A DNA stretch of 64,000 nt from Streptomyces sp. NBC_00078 (GCF_026343335.1 NZ_JAPELX010000001.1:2604001-2668000); one strand, 5' to 3'; shown: positions 9,764 to 18,623, counted from the stretch's first letter. Notes: a model not told the origin generated them from the letters alone. Numbers and translations are program-made.

Positions 9764-11311
9764 TCAGCCCCTTCGCTCGGCCGCGATCAGTTCCGCGGCG
9801 CGCTCACCGATGAGCATCGACGGCGCGGCGGTGTGTCCGCGCACGATCTCCGGCATGACGGAAGCGTCCGCCACCCGCAGGTTGCGCACGCCGCGCACCC
9901 GGAGCCGTTCGTCCACGACCGACGCCGAGTCGGTCCCCATCCGGCATGTCCCGACCGGGTGGTAGAGGGACTGCGCCGCCTGGACGGCGGCGTGACGGCG
10001 GTCCGGGCCGGGGGGCAGCGCCGGTTGTACGGGGGCGCCGGCCTCGGAGGCGAGGGGCTCGGTGGCGAGCACCTCCTCCGCGATGCGCAGCCCGGCGTCC
10101 AGGACTCGCCGGTCCTCCGGATCGCTCAGATATCCCGGATCGATCAGCGGCCGGGACAGCGGATCCGCGTCGCGCAGCGCGATCTCGCCGCGGCTTCGCG
10201 GCTGGAGCAGTACCACGGCGAGGGTGAATCCGGCGGACTGCGACCGGGTGCGCCCCTCGTCGACGAACTGCCCGGTCAGCAGCACCAGTTCGATGTCCGG
10301 GTGCGGCAGCGCCGGGTCGCTGCGCACGAACGCGTACGCCTCGCCGAGGTTGGAGGTGAGCGGACCGCGGCCGTTCGCGCGGAACTGCGCGAACGCGCCC
10401 GGAGCACGGCGCGGATCGGGGCCGGGCTCCGCCGCCTCGACCAGCAGCATCGCGGCCAGGTGGTCGCGCAGGTTGCGCCCGACCTCCGGCGCGTCGGCGA
10501 CCAACTCGATCCCGTGGTCGCGCAGTCGGCCGGCGGGCCCGATCCCGGACAGCATCAGCAGTCGCGGCGAGTCGACGGCCCCCGCGCACAGAATGACCTC
10601 GCGGCGGGCCGTCACCGTGACCGGCCTGCCGTCGACGCAGTACCGGACCCCCTCGGCCCGCCGGTCGACGATCTCCACCTTCTGTACGGCCGCTTGGTGG
10701 CGCACGACGAGGTTGGGCCGGTGCGCGGCGGGCCGCAGATATCCGTCCGTCGTACTGCGCCGCCGCCCCCCGTGCTGCGTCACCATGGTGTGCCGCACGC
10801 CGTCGTACGCCGAGCCGATCTCGTCAGCGGCAAGGGGAATTCCGGCCTTGCCGCAGGCGTCCAGGAAGGCCGAGGTCACCGGGGCCGGATCCGGCAGCCC
10901 CGCGATACGCATGGGCGCGCCGTCGTCGCAGCCGATCCGCGACAGCACGGGGCGGACCGCCTCGTAGGACCACTGCGGGCCGGCGAGTTCGCCCCAGCGG
11001 TCGTAGTCGGCTCGCTGGCCGGGGACCCACATCATCGCGTTGATCGACGACGAGCCGCCGAGGGTCCTGCCGTGCGGCCAGTACACCCGCCGTCCGGCCA
11101 GCCGCTGTTGCGGGGCGGTCTCGTCGGCCCAGTCGACGGCGCTGCCGAACAAGCCGGGGAACAGGGCAGGGACCGCGATCGAGGGCAGGTCGTCGGCCGG
11201 TCCCGCCTCAAGCACCAGCACGGTCGTGTCCGGGTCCTCGCTGAGCCGGGCGGCCAGCGGTGCGCCCGCCGCCCCGGCGCCGACGACGACGTAGTCGTAC
11301 GCCTCGTTCAC
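9764..11311 (-). CDS. GMC-family FAD-dependent oxidoreductase
   Basis: 515 residues, choline dehydrogenase / glucose oxidase superfamily; oxidises a CH-OH group (or a related C-H site) with FAD. N-terminal dinucleotide fold VVVGAGAAGAPLAARL, GMC signature 1 region GRTLGGSSSINAM, signature 2 region GAVDSPRLLMLSGIGP, C-terminal YHPVGTCRMG and a VRGHTAAP segment holding the usual active-site His. The GTG start at 11311 overlaps the upstream stop by 4 nt (GTGA), so it is translationally coupled to the R2lox-like gene. In context it may oxidise a hydroxyl introduced into the acyl chain or peptide (inference). Confidence 0.93.
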   Translation of the reverse strand: MNEAYDYVVVGAGAAGAPLAARLSEDPDTTVLVLEAGPADDLPSIAVPALFPGLFGSAVDWADETAPQQRLAGRRVYWPHGRTLGGSSSINAMMWVPGQRADYDRWGELAGPQWSYEAVRPVLSRIGCDDGAPMRIAGLPDPAPVTSAFLDACGKAGIPLAADEIGSAYDGVRHTMVTQHGGRRRSTTDGYLRPAAHRPNLVVRHQAAVQKVEIVDRRAEGVRYCVDGRPVTVTARREVILCAGAVDSPRLLMLSGIGPAGRLRDHGIELVADAPEVGRNLRDHLAAMLLVEAAEPGPDPRRAPGAFAQFRANGRGPLTSNLGEAYAFVRSDPALPHPDIELVLLTGQFVDEGRTRSQSAGFTLAVVLLQPRSRGEIALRDADPLSRPLIDPGYLSDPEDRRVLDAGLRIAEEVLATEPLASEAGAPVQPALPPGPDRRHAAVQAAQSLYHPVGTCRMGTDSASVVDERLRVRGVRNLRVADASVMPEIVRGHTAAPSMLIGERAAELIAAERRG

Positions 11312-12270
11312 CGCGGCGTACTCGCCTTGCGGCGGTCCTCGTCGGCGAACTCTTCCTCGAGCCGCTCTGCGACGATGTCGCGCTCGACCTCGCCCGCCGA
11401 CTCGTTCAGCGCCGACGAGATCGCGCGCAGCCGTCGGCGCGGACGGCTGCTCGCGTACAGCAGGATCTCCTTGACCGGGATGTCGAACAGGTCCGCGGGG
11501 TAGGACTTGGCGGCGAAGTCGATCTGCCGCAGCGCATGCGGTATCAGCTCCCGCATGGTGCTCTGGGCGACGTTCCAGTTCTCCGGATCGGCGGCGACGT
11601 GACGACGGCAGGTGTAGGTGCCCCACGCCATGTGCCGCCGCTCGTCGTCGCCGATCAGCTCCACGACCCGGCGCATGCCCGGGAAGATCCCCAGTCCGGT
11701 GCAGAACCGGTTCCAGGTGTAGTAGCCGGTGAGCGCGAGCGTGCCCTCGACGAGGTGGTTGTACGTGATCGAGGCCCGCACCTGGTTGGCCGGGCTCGGA
11801 TCGTGGTGCAGCTTCTCCAGCGCCTCCGGCAGGGCGATGCCGAAGATCTCCTGGTAGCCGGGGTTGCCGGTCACCAGCTCGTTGAGATCGTCGTGCAGCC
11901 CCACGGCGTCCATCCACCGGCGGAAGACCTCGACGTGCTTGGCCTCCTCGAAGCAGAACTGCGCCAGGTACATCTCGTCACCCAGCCGTCCCTCGGCCGC
12001 GACGGCGGACATGAACGGCTGGATGTCCCGGGTGACCGCCTCCTCGCCCGCGACGAACTGGGCGCACATGACCGCCACGGCCTCCTGGGCCTGCGGGGAC
12101 AGTCCCGCGAAGTCCTCGGCGTCGCGGGTGAAGTCGAGGTCCGCCGGATTCCAGAACCTGCGGTTGCCCTTCGCGAACAGCCGCATGGGCAGCATGTCCC
12201 AGTCGATGCCGCCCGCGTTCAACGACGCGTAACCAGTGCGCCGGGCTGGTGAGTCGGTTTCGTTCGTCAT
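11308..12270 (-). CDS. R2-like ligand-binding oxidase (R2lox), ferritin-like Mn/Fe enzyme
   Basis: 320 residues, ribonucleotide-reductase-R2-like fold. The metal ligands of Mycobacterium tuberculosis R2lox (E68, E101, H104, E167, E202, H205) map with a constant offset of 8 to E76, E109, H112, E175, E210, H213 here. The Val-Tyr pair that forms the ether cross-link in R2lox (V71, Y162) maps to V79 and Y170. N-terminal PMRLFAKGNRRFWNP is typical of the group. R2lox proteins assemble a Mn/Fe cofactor and bind a long-chain fatty acid, so oxidation of a lipid or acyl intermediate is plausible; the substrate is unknown. The ATG at 12270 has AAAGGAA upstream. Second gene of the minus-strand operon, after the FAAL. 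Confidence 0.88.
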   Translation of the reverse strand: MTNETDSPARRTGYASLNAGGIDWDMLPMRLFAKGNRRFWNPADLDFTRDAEDFAGLSPQAQEAVAVMCAQFVAGEEAVTRDIQPFMSAVAAEGRLGDEMYLAQFCFEEAKHVEVFRRWMDAVGLHDDLNELVTGNPGYQEIFGIALPEALEKLHHDPSPANQVRASITYNHLVEGTLALTGYYTWNRFCTGLGIFPGMRRVVELIGDDERRHMAWGTYTCRRHVAADPENWNVAQSTMRELIPHALRQIDFAAKSYPADLFDIPVKEILLYASSRPRRRLRAISSALNESAGEVERDIVAERLEEEFADEDRRKASTPR

Positions 12271-12301
12271 GGTTCGTTCCTTTCCGAAGTGCCGGCCTCG
12301 C

Positions 12302-14101
12302 TCAGAGGAGGTCCAGCTGCTTGGCGAGATATCGGCTCCGGCATTCGGCGCGCTTGATCTTGGCGCTGCTGGTGTAGGGCAGTGAACCGGCCGCCAGCAG
12401 CACCACCTCGTCCACCCGCACTCCCTGTGCGGACGCGACGGCGGCGACGACCGCCGTCTCGATTTCGGCCGCTTCCACGGGACGGCGCAGCGAGTCCTGC
12501 GCGGTCCCCGCCTCCCGCACCACCTGGTACCGGCGCTGCACTTCCGTCAGCACGACCAGCCGTTCCCGGCTGCCGTCGTCGACCGAGAAGGCACAGCACC
12601 GGTCCTCGCGCAACGCCGGATGGGCTCCGTGCAGCGCGGCCTCGATGTCGTGCGGGTAGTAGTTGAGTCCGTTGAGGATGATCGCGTCCTTGCGCCGGCC
12701 GGTGACGAACACCTGGCCGCCGTGGACGAATCCGAGGTCGCCGGTGGCGAGGAAGCGGAGCCCGGGCTCTTCGGCCAGTTCGATCCCGAACGTCTCGGCG
12801 GTCAGCCGCGGCGCGTTCCAGTAACCCTCGCTGACGCTGGGTCCGGCGATGTAGATCTCACCGACCTCGTCCGCGGCGCACACGCGGCGGGTCAGCGGAG
12901 CGACGATGCGCAGGCACAGAGTGTCCTGGATCTGCCCGCACCCCACCAGCTCCTGGACGCCGGCGACACCGCGGCCGGCGGCGACCGGAACCACCCGGCC
13001 CGCCGCCAGCCGCTCGGCGTCGAAACAGGCGATGACCGGGTCGCGCAGTGCGGGACCGCCGCTGACCATCACCGTCGACTCGGCCAGCCCGTAGCAGGGA
13101 AAGAACACGGAGCTGCGGAATCCGGCGGCGGCGAACTTGGCGCTGAAGGCCTCCAGCGTCTTCGGCCGCACCGGCTCGGCGCCCACGCCCGCCAACTCCC
13201 ACCCGGAAAGGTCGAGTTCGGCGACCTGCTCCTCGGGGACCCGGCGCACCGCGAGTTCGTAGGCGAAGTTCGGCGCGACACTCACCGCCCTGCCGCGGTC
13301 CGAAACGGCACGCAGCCAGCTGACGGGACGCTGCACGAAGGCAATCGGCGACATGTGCACGGCCTCGTAGTCGCGGTACAGCGGCGACAGGACTCCGTTG
13401 ACCAGACCCATGTCGTGGAAGAAGGGGAGGAACAGCACGTTGGGCGCCGGGCGTTCACCGGCGCGCAGCTCGCCTCGATAGGCGTTGGCCCGGATGAGTT
13501 CCAGGTTGTGCAGCACGTTGCGATGGGTGAGGGTCACGCCCTTGGGAACACCCGTCGAGCCGGACGAGTACTGCAGATACGCGACCGAGCCCGGCTCGAT
13601 CTCCGGAGGGCTCCACTTCTCCGCCAGTTCCCGTGCGCCCTCGCCGAGCACCGTGTCCGAGGCGAGACAGACCACGTCGGCCAGCGACGCGACGGCCCGG
13701 CCCCCGTCCAGCCGCGTGAGCGCGGACTGCGTGGTCAGGAGCACCCTGGGTTCGGCGCTGCCGCAGACCGCGTCCACCTTGTCGGTCTTCGGTCCGGTGC
13801 GGCCGATCTCAACGGGCGGTACGGGTACGGCGATCAGGCCGGCGTACAGGCAGCCGAAGAATCCGACGATGAACTCGAGGCCGGGCGGATACGCCAGCAG
13901 AACCCGGTCGCCGGGATCGGCGTGCCGCAGCAGCAGCACCGCCAGTGCCCTGGCGTCGCGGTCCACCGCCTCGGCGGTCAGCGACGCCCCGACCGTGCGC
14001 CCGTCGGGAAGATAGGTGAAGTACACGCGACCGGGATCCTCGGCGGCTCTCGACGCGCACATGTCGACCAGGGTCGGCCAGCGCCCGGATTCCAATGGCA
14101 T
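12302..14101 (-). CDS. Fatty acyl-AMP ligase (FAAL)
   Basis: 599 residues. Adenylates a fatty acid with ATP and passes it to a carrier protein rather than to CoA. AMP-binding core YLQYSSGSTGVPKGV near residue 176, FLPFFHDMGLVNGVLSPL, FFPCYGLAESTVMVSGG and FLATGDLGF are FAAL-like, as is the C-terminal NGLNYYPHDIE stretch. The ATG at 14101 is chosen because AAAGGAG lies 9 nt upstream; a GTG at 14122 would put that site inside the coding region. First gene of the biosynthetic operon, divergent from the ketosynthase-desaturase-ACP operon, whose ACP is the likely acceptor, as DptE/DptF are paired for daptomycin. Confidence 0.93.
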   Translation of the reverse strand: MPLESGRWPTLVDMCASRAAEDPGRVYFTYLPDGRTVGASLTAEAVDRDARALAVLLLRHADPGDRVLLAYPPGLEFIVGFFGCLYAGLIAVPVPPVEIGRTGPKTDKVDAVCGSAEPRVLLTTQSALTRLDGGRAVASLADVVCLASDTVLGEGARELAEKWSPPEIEPGSVAYLQYSSGSTGVPKGVTLTHRNVLHNLELIRANAYRGELRAGERPAPNVLFLPFFHDMGLVNGVLSPLYRDYEAVHMSPIAFVQRPVSWLRAVSDRGRAVSVAPNFAYELAVRRVPEEQVAELDLSGWELAGVGAEPVRPKTLEAFSAKFAAAGFRSSVFFPCYGLAESTVMVSGGPALRDPVIACFDAERLAAGRVVPVAAGRGVAGVQELVGCGQIQDTLCLRIVAPLTRRVCAADEVGEIYIAGPSVSEGYWNAPRLTAETFGIELAEEPGLRFLATGDLGFVHGGQVFVTGRRKDAIILNGLNYYPHDIEAALHGAHPALREDRCCAFSVDDGSRERLVVLTEVQRRYQVVREAGTAQDSLRRPVEAAEIETAVVAAVASAQGVRVDEVVLLAAGSLPYTSSAKIKRAECRSRYLAKQLDLL

Positions 14102-14261
14102 GCTGCTGCGCTCCTTTGACACCAGATGTGTGCTCAGCCTCCTGGTGTTCGCGGCGCCGTCACAACGGCCACCCGGCGGCTTCGATCTCCTCCTTTGGTA
14201 GGGGGGAATCCCGCCCGATCGCCGGTGCCGGCGCGCACCGCCGCGTGGTTACCGTCGCGGC
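14102..14261. promoter_or_regulatory. Divergent promoter region between FAAL and ketosynthase operons
   Basis: 160 bp separate the two start codons. On the minus side there is an AAAGGAG ribosome binding site. On the plus side the ketosynthase GTG has no ribosome binding site; TACCGT at 14250-14255 ends 6 nt before it, the arrangement of a leaderless transcript with this hexamer as -10. Both halves of the cluster are probably driven from here. No clear SARP heptamer repeats were identified by eye. Confidence 0.45.
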
Positions 14262-15482
14262 GTGACGAGGAGCGAAGAACAGCAGGTCGTGATCACCGGT
14301 CTCGGCATGACGACTCCCCTCGGCGGCGATGTGCCCGGAACCTGGCGGGCGCTGCTGGCCGGCGAGAGCGGCGCCGCACGGCTGACCGAACCGTGGGCCC
14401 AGGAGCTGGCCGTGCCGATTGCGGCACGGGTGAAGGTGGAACCCGCCGAGGTCCTGGAACGGGTCAAGGTCCGCAGGCTGGACCGCAGTCAACAGCTCGC
14501 CCTGATCGCCGCGCGTGAGGCGTGGGCCTGTGCCGGGTCTCCGGAGGTCGATCCGTTCCGTCTCGCCGTCGTCATGGGCACCGGAATCGGCGGGCCGCTG
14601 ACCGTGCTCGGCCATGACGCGGTGCTCAGCAGCCGTGGACCGCAGTCGGTCAGCCCGTTCTCCGTGCCGATGCAGATGGCCAGCGGCGCGGCGGCGACGA
14701 TCGGTATCGAGCTGACCGCGCGGGCCGGTGTCCACACGCCGGTGAGCGCGTGCGCCTCGGGTGCCGAGGCGATCGCCACCGGTCTCGCGCTGATCAGGTC
14801 CGGCCGCGCCGACGCGGTGCTCGCCGGCGGGTCCGACGCCTTCATTCACCGGCTCGGCCTGACCGCTTTCGATCAGATGCGGGCCCTGTCCCGGCGGATC
14901 GACGATCCGGAGGGCGCGTTGCGCCCGTTCGACTCCGACCGGGACGGCTTCGTCCTCGCCGAGGGTGCCGGGGCCATGCTGCTGGAGACGGAGGAGCACG
15001 CCCGGGCGCGTGGCGCACGGGTGCACGCCCGGCTCGCCGGCGCCGGACTCACCTCCGACGGGCGGGACATGACCGCCCCGGACCCGGCCGGCCAGATCAG
15101 GGCACTGCGCGACGCCATGGAACAGGCGCGGCTGCGCGCCGCCGACGTGGTGCACGTCAACGCGCATGCCACCGGCACCTCGGCCGGCGACATCGCCGAG
15201 GCGACTGCGCTCCTGGACGGTGTCGGCGGCCACGTCCTGGTCAGCGCGACCAAGGCGGGCACCGGGCACATGATCGGCGGCTCCGGCGCCGTCGAGGCCG
15301 TCTTCACCGCGCTGTCGGTCCGCGACGACGTGCTCCCGCCGACCCGCAACCTGCACCGTCAGGACCCGCAGATCAAGCTCGACGTGGTCACCACGGCGCT
15401 GCACACCCGGGTCGACGCCGCGCTGTCCAATTCGTTCGGGTTCGGCGGTCACAACGTCGTGCTCGCCTTCGTCAAACCGTGA
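14262..15482 (+). CDS. Beta-ketoacyl-ACP synthase, FabF (KAS II) type
   Basis: 406 residues. Condenses malonyl-ACP with an acyl thioester. Catalytic triad visible: Cys164 (VSACASGAEA), His302 (NAHATGT) and His336 (GTGHMIGGSG), so it is an active condensing enzyme rather than a chain-length factor. N-terminal VVITGLGMTTPLG is typical. It starts the divergent operon and is followed after 29 bp by an acyl-ACP desaturase and an ACP. It probably builds or extends the fatty acid used for lipidation, comparable to the FabF homologue in the CDA cluster. The GTG start has no ribosome binding site and may be leaderless. Confidence 0.93.
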   Translation: MTRSEEQQVVITGLGMTTPLGGDVPGTWRALLAGESGAARLTEPWAQELAVPIAARVKVEPAEVLERVKVRRLDRSQQLALIAAREAWACAGSPEVDPFRLAVVMGTGIGGPLTVLGHDAVLSSRGPQSVSPFSVPMQMASGAAATIGIELTARAGVHTPVSACASGAEAIATGLALIRSGRADAVLAGGSDAFIHRLGLTAFDQMRALSRRIDDPEGALRPFDSDRDGFVLAEGAGAMLLETEEHARARGARVHARLAGAGLTSDGRDMTAPDPAGQIRALRDAMEQARLRAADVVHVNAHATGTSAGDIAEATALLDGVGGHVLVSATKAGTGHMIGGSGAVEAVFTALSVRDDVLPPTRNLHRQDPQIKLDVVTTALHTRVDAALSNSFGFGGHNVVLAFVKP

Positions 15483-15511
15483 ATCGGCGAACCACGAAAA
15501 GGGAAGCACCC

Positions 15512-16444
15512 GTGACACAACTCGATTTGCTCGCCGAGCTCGAACCGGTGGTCGAGCAGAACCTCAACCGCCATCTGGCGACCGCCAAGGAGTGGTTTCC
15601 GCACGAGTACGTGCCCTGGTCCGCGGGGCGCGACTTCGACACCGAGCCGTGGGAGCCGGGTCAGTCGCGCCTTTCGCCCGCGGCGCAGGCGGCGTTGGAG
15701 ATCAATCTGCTCACCGAGGACAATCTGCCCTCCTACCACCACATCATCGCCGAGCGGTTCGGCCTGGACGGACCGTGGGGCACCTGGGTGCACCGGTGGA
15801 CCGCTGAGGAAGGCAGGCACGGACAGGCGCTGCGCGACTATCTGCTGGTGACCCGGGGCGTCGATCCGATCGGCCTGGAGCGCACCCGGATGGCCGCGGT
15901 CGGGATCGGCTACCCGGGCCGCGGAGACGATCCGCTCAGCTCCGTCGTCTACGTCACCTTCCAGGAGCTGGCCACCCGCGTCGCGCACCGCAACGCCGGC
16001 CGCGCCTGCGGCGATCCGATCGCCGACCGGCTGCTGGCCAGGATCGCCGTCGACGAGAACCTGCACATGGTGTTCTACCGCACCCTGGTGGAGACCGCGC
16101 TGAACATAGACCCGTCGGCGACGGTCATCGCCGTGGAGCGGATCCTGCGCGAATTCGCCATGCCAGGACGCGGCATTCCCGGCTTCGCCCGGCGCAGCCT
16201 GGCCGTGGCCAGATCAGGGATCTTCAATCTGCGCACCCACCACGACGAGGTCGCCTCGCCGTTGCTGCGTTACCTGAAAGTCCTGGACACGGGCGGTCTC
16301 GACGCGCAGGCCGGCGCCGCACAGGAGCGGCTCGGTGAGTTCATGGCCGATTTGGACCGGGCGGCCGCCCGGCAGACCGAACAGATCGAGGCGGCGAACG
16401 CGAGAGACCGTGCCGCCCACCCCATCACAAGGAGGACATCATGA
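15512..16444 (+). CDS. Soluble diiron acyl-ACP desaturase family
   Basis: 310 residues, stearoyl-ACP desaturase / DesA2 family in the ferritin-like superfamily. Ligand motifs are visible: TEDNLPSYHH (Glu about 68), EEGRH (Glu 99, His 103), FQELATRVAHRNAG and DENLHMVFYR. The family introduces a cis double bond into acyl-ACP, here probably on the adjacent ACP (inference). The GTG start at 15512 has AAAAGGGAAG upstream. The stop overlaps the ACP ATG (ATGA), giving translational coupling. Its membership of an operon with an Nramp transporter suggests that metal supply is co-regulated with the enzyme. Confidence 0.9.
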   Translation: MTQLDLLAELEPVVEQNLNRHLATAKEWFPHEYVPWSAGRDFDTEPWEPGQSRLSPAAQAALEINLLTEDNLPSYHHIIAERFGLDGPWGTWVHRWTAEEGRHGQALRDYLLVTRGVDPIGLERTRMAAVGIGYPGRGDDPLSSVVYVTFQELATRVAHRNAGRACGDPIADRLLARIAVDENLHMVFYRTLVETALNIDPSATVIAVERILREFAMPGRGIPGFARRSLAVARSGIFNLRTHHDEVASPLLRYLKVLDTGGLDAQAGAAQERLGEFMADLDRAAARQTEQIEAANARDRAAHPITRRTS

Positions 16445-16710
16445 CCATACCCGCCGAGCAGGCCAAGCCCCTGACCAGGCAGGAAGCCACGACCAAGGTG
16501 GCGGAGATCTTCGAGTTGATCGCCGCGATCCCGGCGGCCGAGCTCACTCCGGAGCGAGGGCTCGTCGATGACCTGGGGATCGACTCGCTGACGATGATGG
16601 AGCTTGCCGTCACGATCCAGGACGAGCTGCAGGTCTCCGTCTCCGACGACAAGATCAAGGACCTGCGTACGGTCGGCGACATCATCGATCTGGTCGCCGA
16701 GGCGAGGTGA
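16441..16710 (+). CDS. Acyl carrier protein
   Basis: 89 residues. Phosphopantetheine attachment motif DDLGIDSLTMMEL with Ser49. AGGAGG lies just upstream within the end of the desaturase gene. The start overlaps the desaturase stop and the stop overlaps the transporter GTG (GTGA), so three genes are tightly coupled. Likely the dedicated carrier loaded by the FAAL and acted on by the ketosynthase and desaturase, analogous to DptF or LipD in other lipopeptide clusters. About ten residues longer at the N-terminus than a housekeeping ACP. Confidence 0.94.
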   Translation: MTIPAEQAKPLTRQEATTKVAEIFELIAAIPAAELTPERGLVDDLGIDSLTMMELAVTIQDELQVSVSDDKIKDLRTVGDIIDLVAEAR

Positions 16711-17948
16711 CACCCCTCCTTTCCCCGCCGCGCCCTCCCGGCCGCTCCCGGCGCCTTGTGCAGCCCGCGGCCGGGAGGGCGGCGTCGCTCGTCGGCCCTG
16801 CCGCGGTGGCCGGCATGGCCTATGTGGATCCCGGCAACTTCGCGGCGAGCGCCGCCGCCGGGGCCGGGGTCGGGTACGCACTGATGTGGGCGGCGCTCAC
16901 CGCGAGCGTCGCCGCGGCATTCGTGCAGTATCTTGCGGCCAAGCTCGGCGCCGTCAGCGGCGCGGGTCTGTCCCAGCTCTGCCGGGAGCGGCTACGGCCG
17001 GCCGCGGTGTGGCCGCTGTGGCTGCAGGCCGAGTTGGTGTGCGCTGCCACCGACCTGGCCGAGGTGGCCGGCACGGCCACCGCCCTGAACATGCTCACCG
17101 GCATGCCGCTGCTCGCCGGCGGGCTGCTCGCCGGTGCGGTCGGTTTCCTGATCATGGCTGCCACGCCGGGCGGCCGGCGCGGGGTGGAACGGGTGATGGC
17201 CACGGCGCTGACGACGGTGTTCGTCTGCTTCGCCGCCGTCGTCACCGTCGTACGTCCGTCGGTCCACGGGGCCGCGGCCGGACTCGCTCCGCAGCTGCCC
17301 GCCGGCGACGGGGCCGCCCTGATGGCCGGCCTGGTCGGCGCGACGATCATGCCGCATGTGATCTATCTGCACTCGGCGTTGGCCGCGCGGACGCCCCGCG
17401 TCGACGCCGACGCGGGGGTCAGGGCGCACCGGCTGAACGTGATGACCGCGATGACCGTCGCCGGCATCGTCAACCTCGCGATGCTCGCCATCTTCGCCGC
17501 GGCACTGCACGGACGCGCCGACGCCTCGGTGACGATGGAGCAGACGCATCACATCCTGGCGGCACAGAGCCCCACGGCCGCACTGATCCTGGCCCTGGCG
17601 CTGCTCGTGGCCGGACTCGCCTCGACCGGAGTCGGCGTCTACGCCGGCCAGGAGGTGATGCGCGGCTTCCTGCGGCGTTCGCCTCCCGCGACGGTACGCC
17701 GGCTGGTCACACTCGTCCCGTCGCTGATTCTGCTGAGCGCCGGGGTCAGCCCCACCCGGGCGCTGCTGTTGTCTCAGATCGTGCTCTCGTTCGGAGTCCC
17801 GTTCGGCCTGGCACCGTTGATCTGGCTCTCACGCCGCAAGGACGTGATGGGCGAACGCCGGGCCGGCGTCTGGACGACAGCGGTGGCGACGGCACTGTCC
17901 TGCGCGCTGGTCGCGTTGAACGTGTGGACCATTGCGGAAGCCGTGTGA
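16707..17948 (+). CDS. Nramp-family divalent metal transporter (MntH-like)
   Basis: 413 residues with about 11 hydrophobic membrane segments. The metal-site motifs are intact: DPGN at residues 41-44 in TM1 and MPH with Met215 in TM6 (IMPHVIYLHS), the residues that bind Mn2+/Fe2+ in characterised Nramps. Proton-coupled uptake of Mn2+ or Fe2+ across the cytoplasmic membrane is the family role. The GTG start overlaps the ACP stop by 4 nt, so expression is tied to a biosynthetic operon that also encodes a diiron desaturase and lies opposite an R2lox-like Mn/Fe enzyme. The last 175 bp overlap the opposing NarL-type regulator gene. Confidence 0.92.
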   Translation: MTPLLSPPRPPGRSRRLVQPAAGRAASLVGPAAVAGMAYVDPGNFAASAAAGAGVGYALMWAALTASVAAAFVQYLAAKLGAVSGAGLSQLCRERLRPAAVWPLWLQAELVCAATDLAEVAGTATALNMLTGMPLLAGGLLAGAVGFLIMAATPGGRRGVERVMATALTTVFVCFAAVVTVVRPSVHGAAAGLAPQLPAGDGAALMAGLVGATIMPHVIYLHSALAARTPRVDADAGVRAHRLNVMTAMTVAGIVNLAMLAIFAAALHGRADASVTMEQTHHILAAQSPTAALILALALLVAGLASTGVGVYAGQEVMRGFLRRSPPATVRRLVTLVPSLILLSAGVSPTRALLLSQIVLSFGVPFGLAPLIWLSRRKDVMGERRAGVWTTAVATALSCALVALNVWTIAEAV

Positions 17949-18622
17949 CGTTCCGGGCCGCCATGTCCGCGCACCAGCCCGATGCGATAAGCGAGCAGTG
18001 CCGCGTGCACGCGGCTGGGCAGGCCCAGCTTGGACAGGATGTTGGACACGTGCGACTTCACGGTGGCGGTCGTCAGATGCAGATCACGTGCGATCTGCTG
18101 GTTGGAGCCACCGTTGCCGATGGCGGTCAGGACGTCACGCTCCCGCTCCGTGAGCACGCTGACGGTGTAGCTGAAGGCGTCCTCGGGCGGCAGGAAGATC
18201 TCGAAGCGGTCGATGAGCCGGCGCGTCAGCGCCGGCCCTATCACCGCATGCCCGCGGGCGATCGACCGGACCGCGTGGACCAGCTCCGGCGCCGACATGT
18301 CCTTGAGCAGGACTCCGCTGATCCCGGCGCGCAACGCCCGGAACAACTCCGCGTCGTCGGCCGTGTCGGTCAGCAACGCGATCCTGGTCCGCTCCGCGCG
18401 GACCGAGGTCTGCAGCCGGTCCAGGAATGCCTGGCCGCTGCCGGCGTCCATCCGGGTGTCGACGAGGATGACGTCCGGCTCGTGCCGACGGGCCAGCACA
18501 TGCGTCTGCGGGGATCGGTCCGCTGCGACCACGACGTCGATGCCGTCCTGCGCCTGCAGCACGTGCTTGAACCCCTCGCGGACGATCGCGTGATCGTCGA
18601 CGAGCATCACGGCAAGGCTCAC
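17774..18622 (-). CDS. Orphan NarL/LuxR-type response regulator with C-terminal extension
   Basis: 282 residues. Receiver domain intact: MLVDDHAIVREGF, phosphoacceptor Asp in ILVDTRM, Thr in LLTDT, Lys in LLKDMS. HTH LuxR: LTERERDVLTAIGNGGSNQQ then TTATVKSHVSNILSKLGL. After the usual end (YRIGLVRG) come about 65 further residues that are antisense to the transporter C-terminus and look unlike a known domain. The GTG at 18622 follows the SARP stop by 1 bp, so the pair is an operon. No histidine kinase is adjacent. The role is probably cluster control together with the SARP. Confidence 0.88.
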   Translation of the reverse strand: MSLAVMLVDDHAIVREGFKHVLQAQDGIDVVVAADRSPQTHVLARRHEPDVILVDTRMDAGSGQAFLDRLQTSVRAERTRIALLTDTADDAELFRALRAGISGVLLKDMSAPELVHAVRSIARGHAVIGPALTRRLIDRFEIFLPPEDAFSYTVSVLTERERDVLTAIGNGGSNQQIARDLHLTTATVKSHVSNILSKLGLPSRVHAALLAYRIGLVRGHGGPERHTASAMVHTFNATSAQDSAVATAVVQTPARRSPITSLRRESQINGARPNGTPNESTI

Positions 18623-18623
18623 C

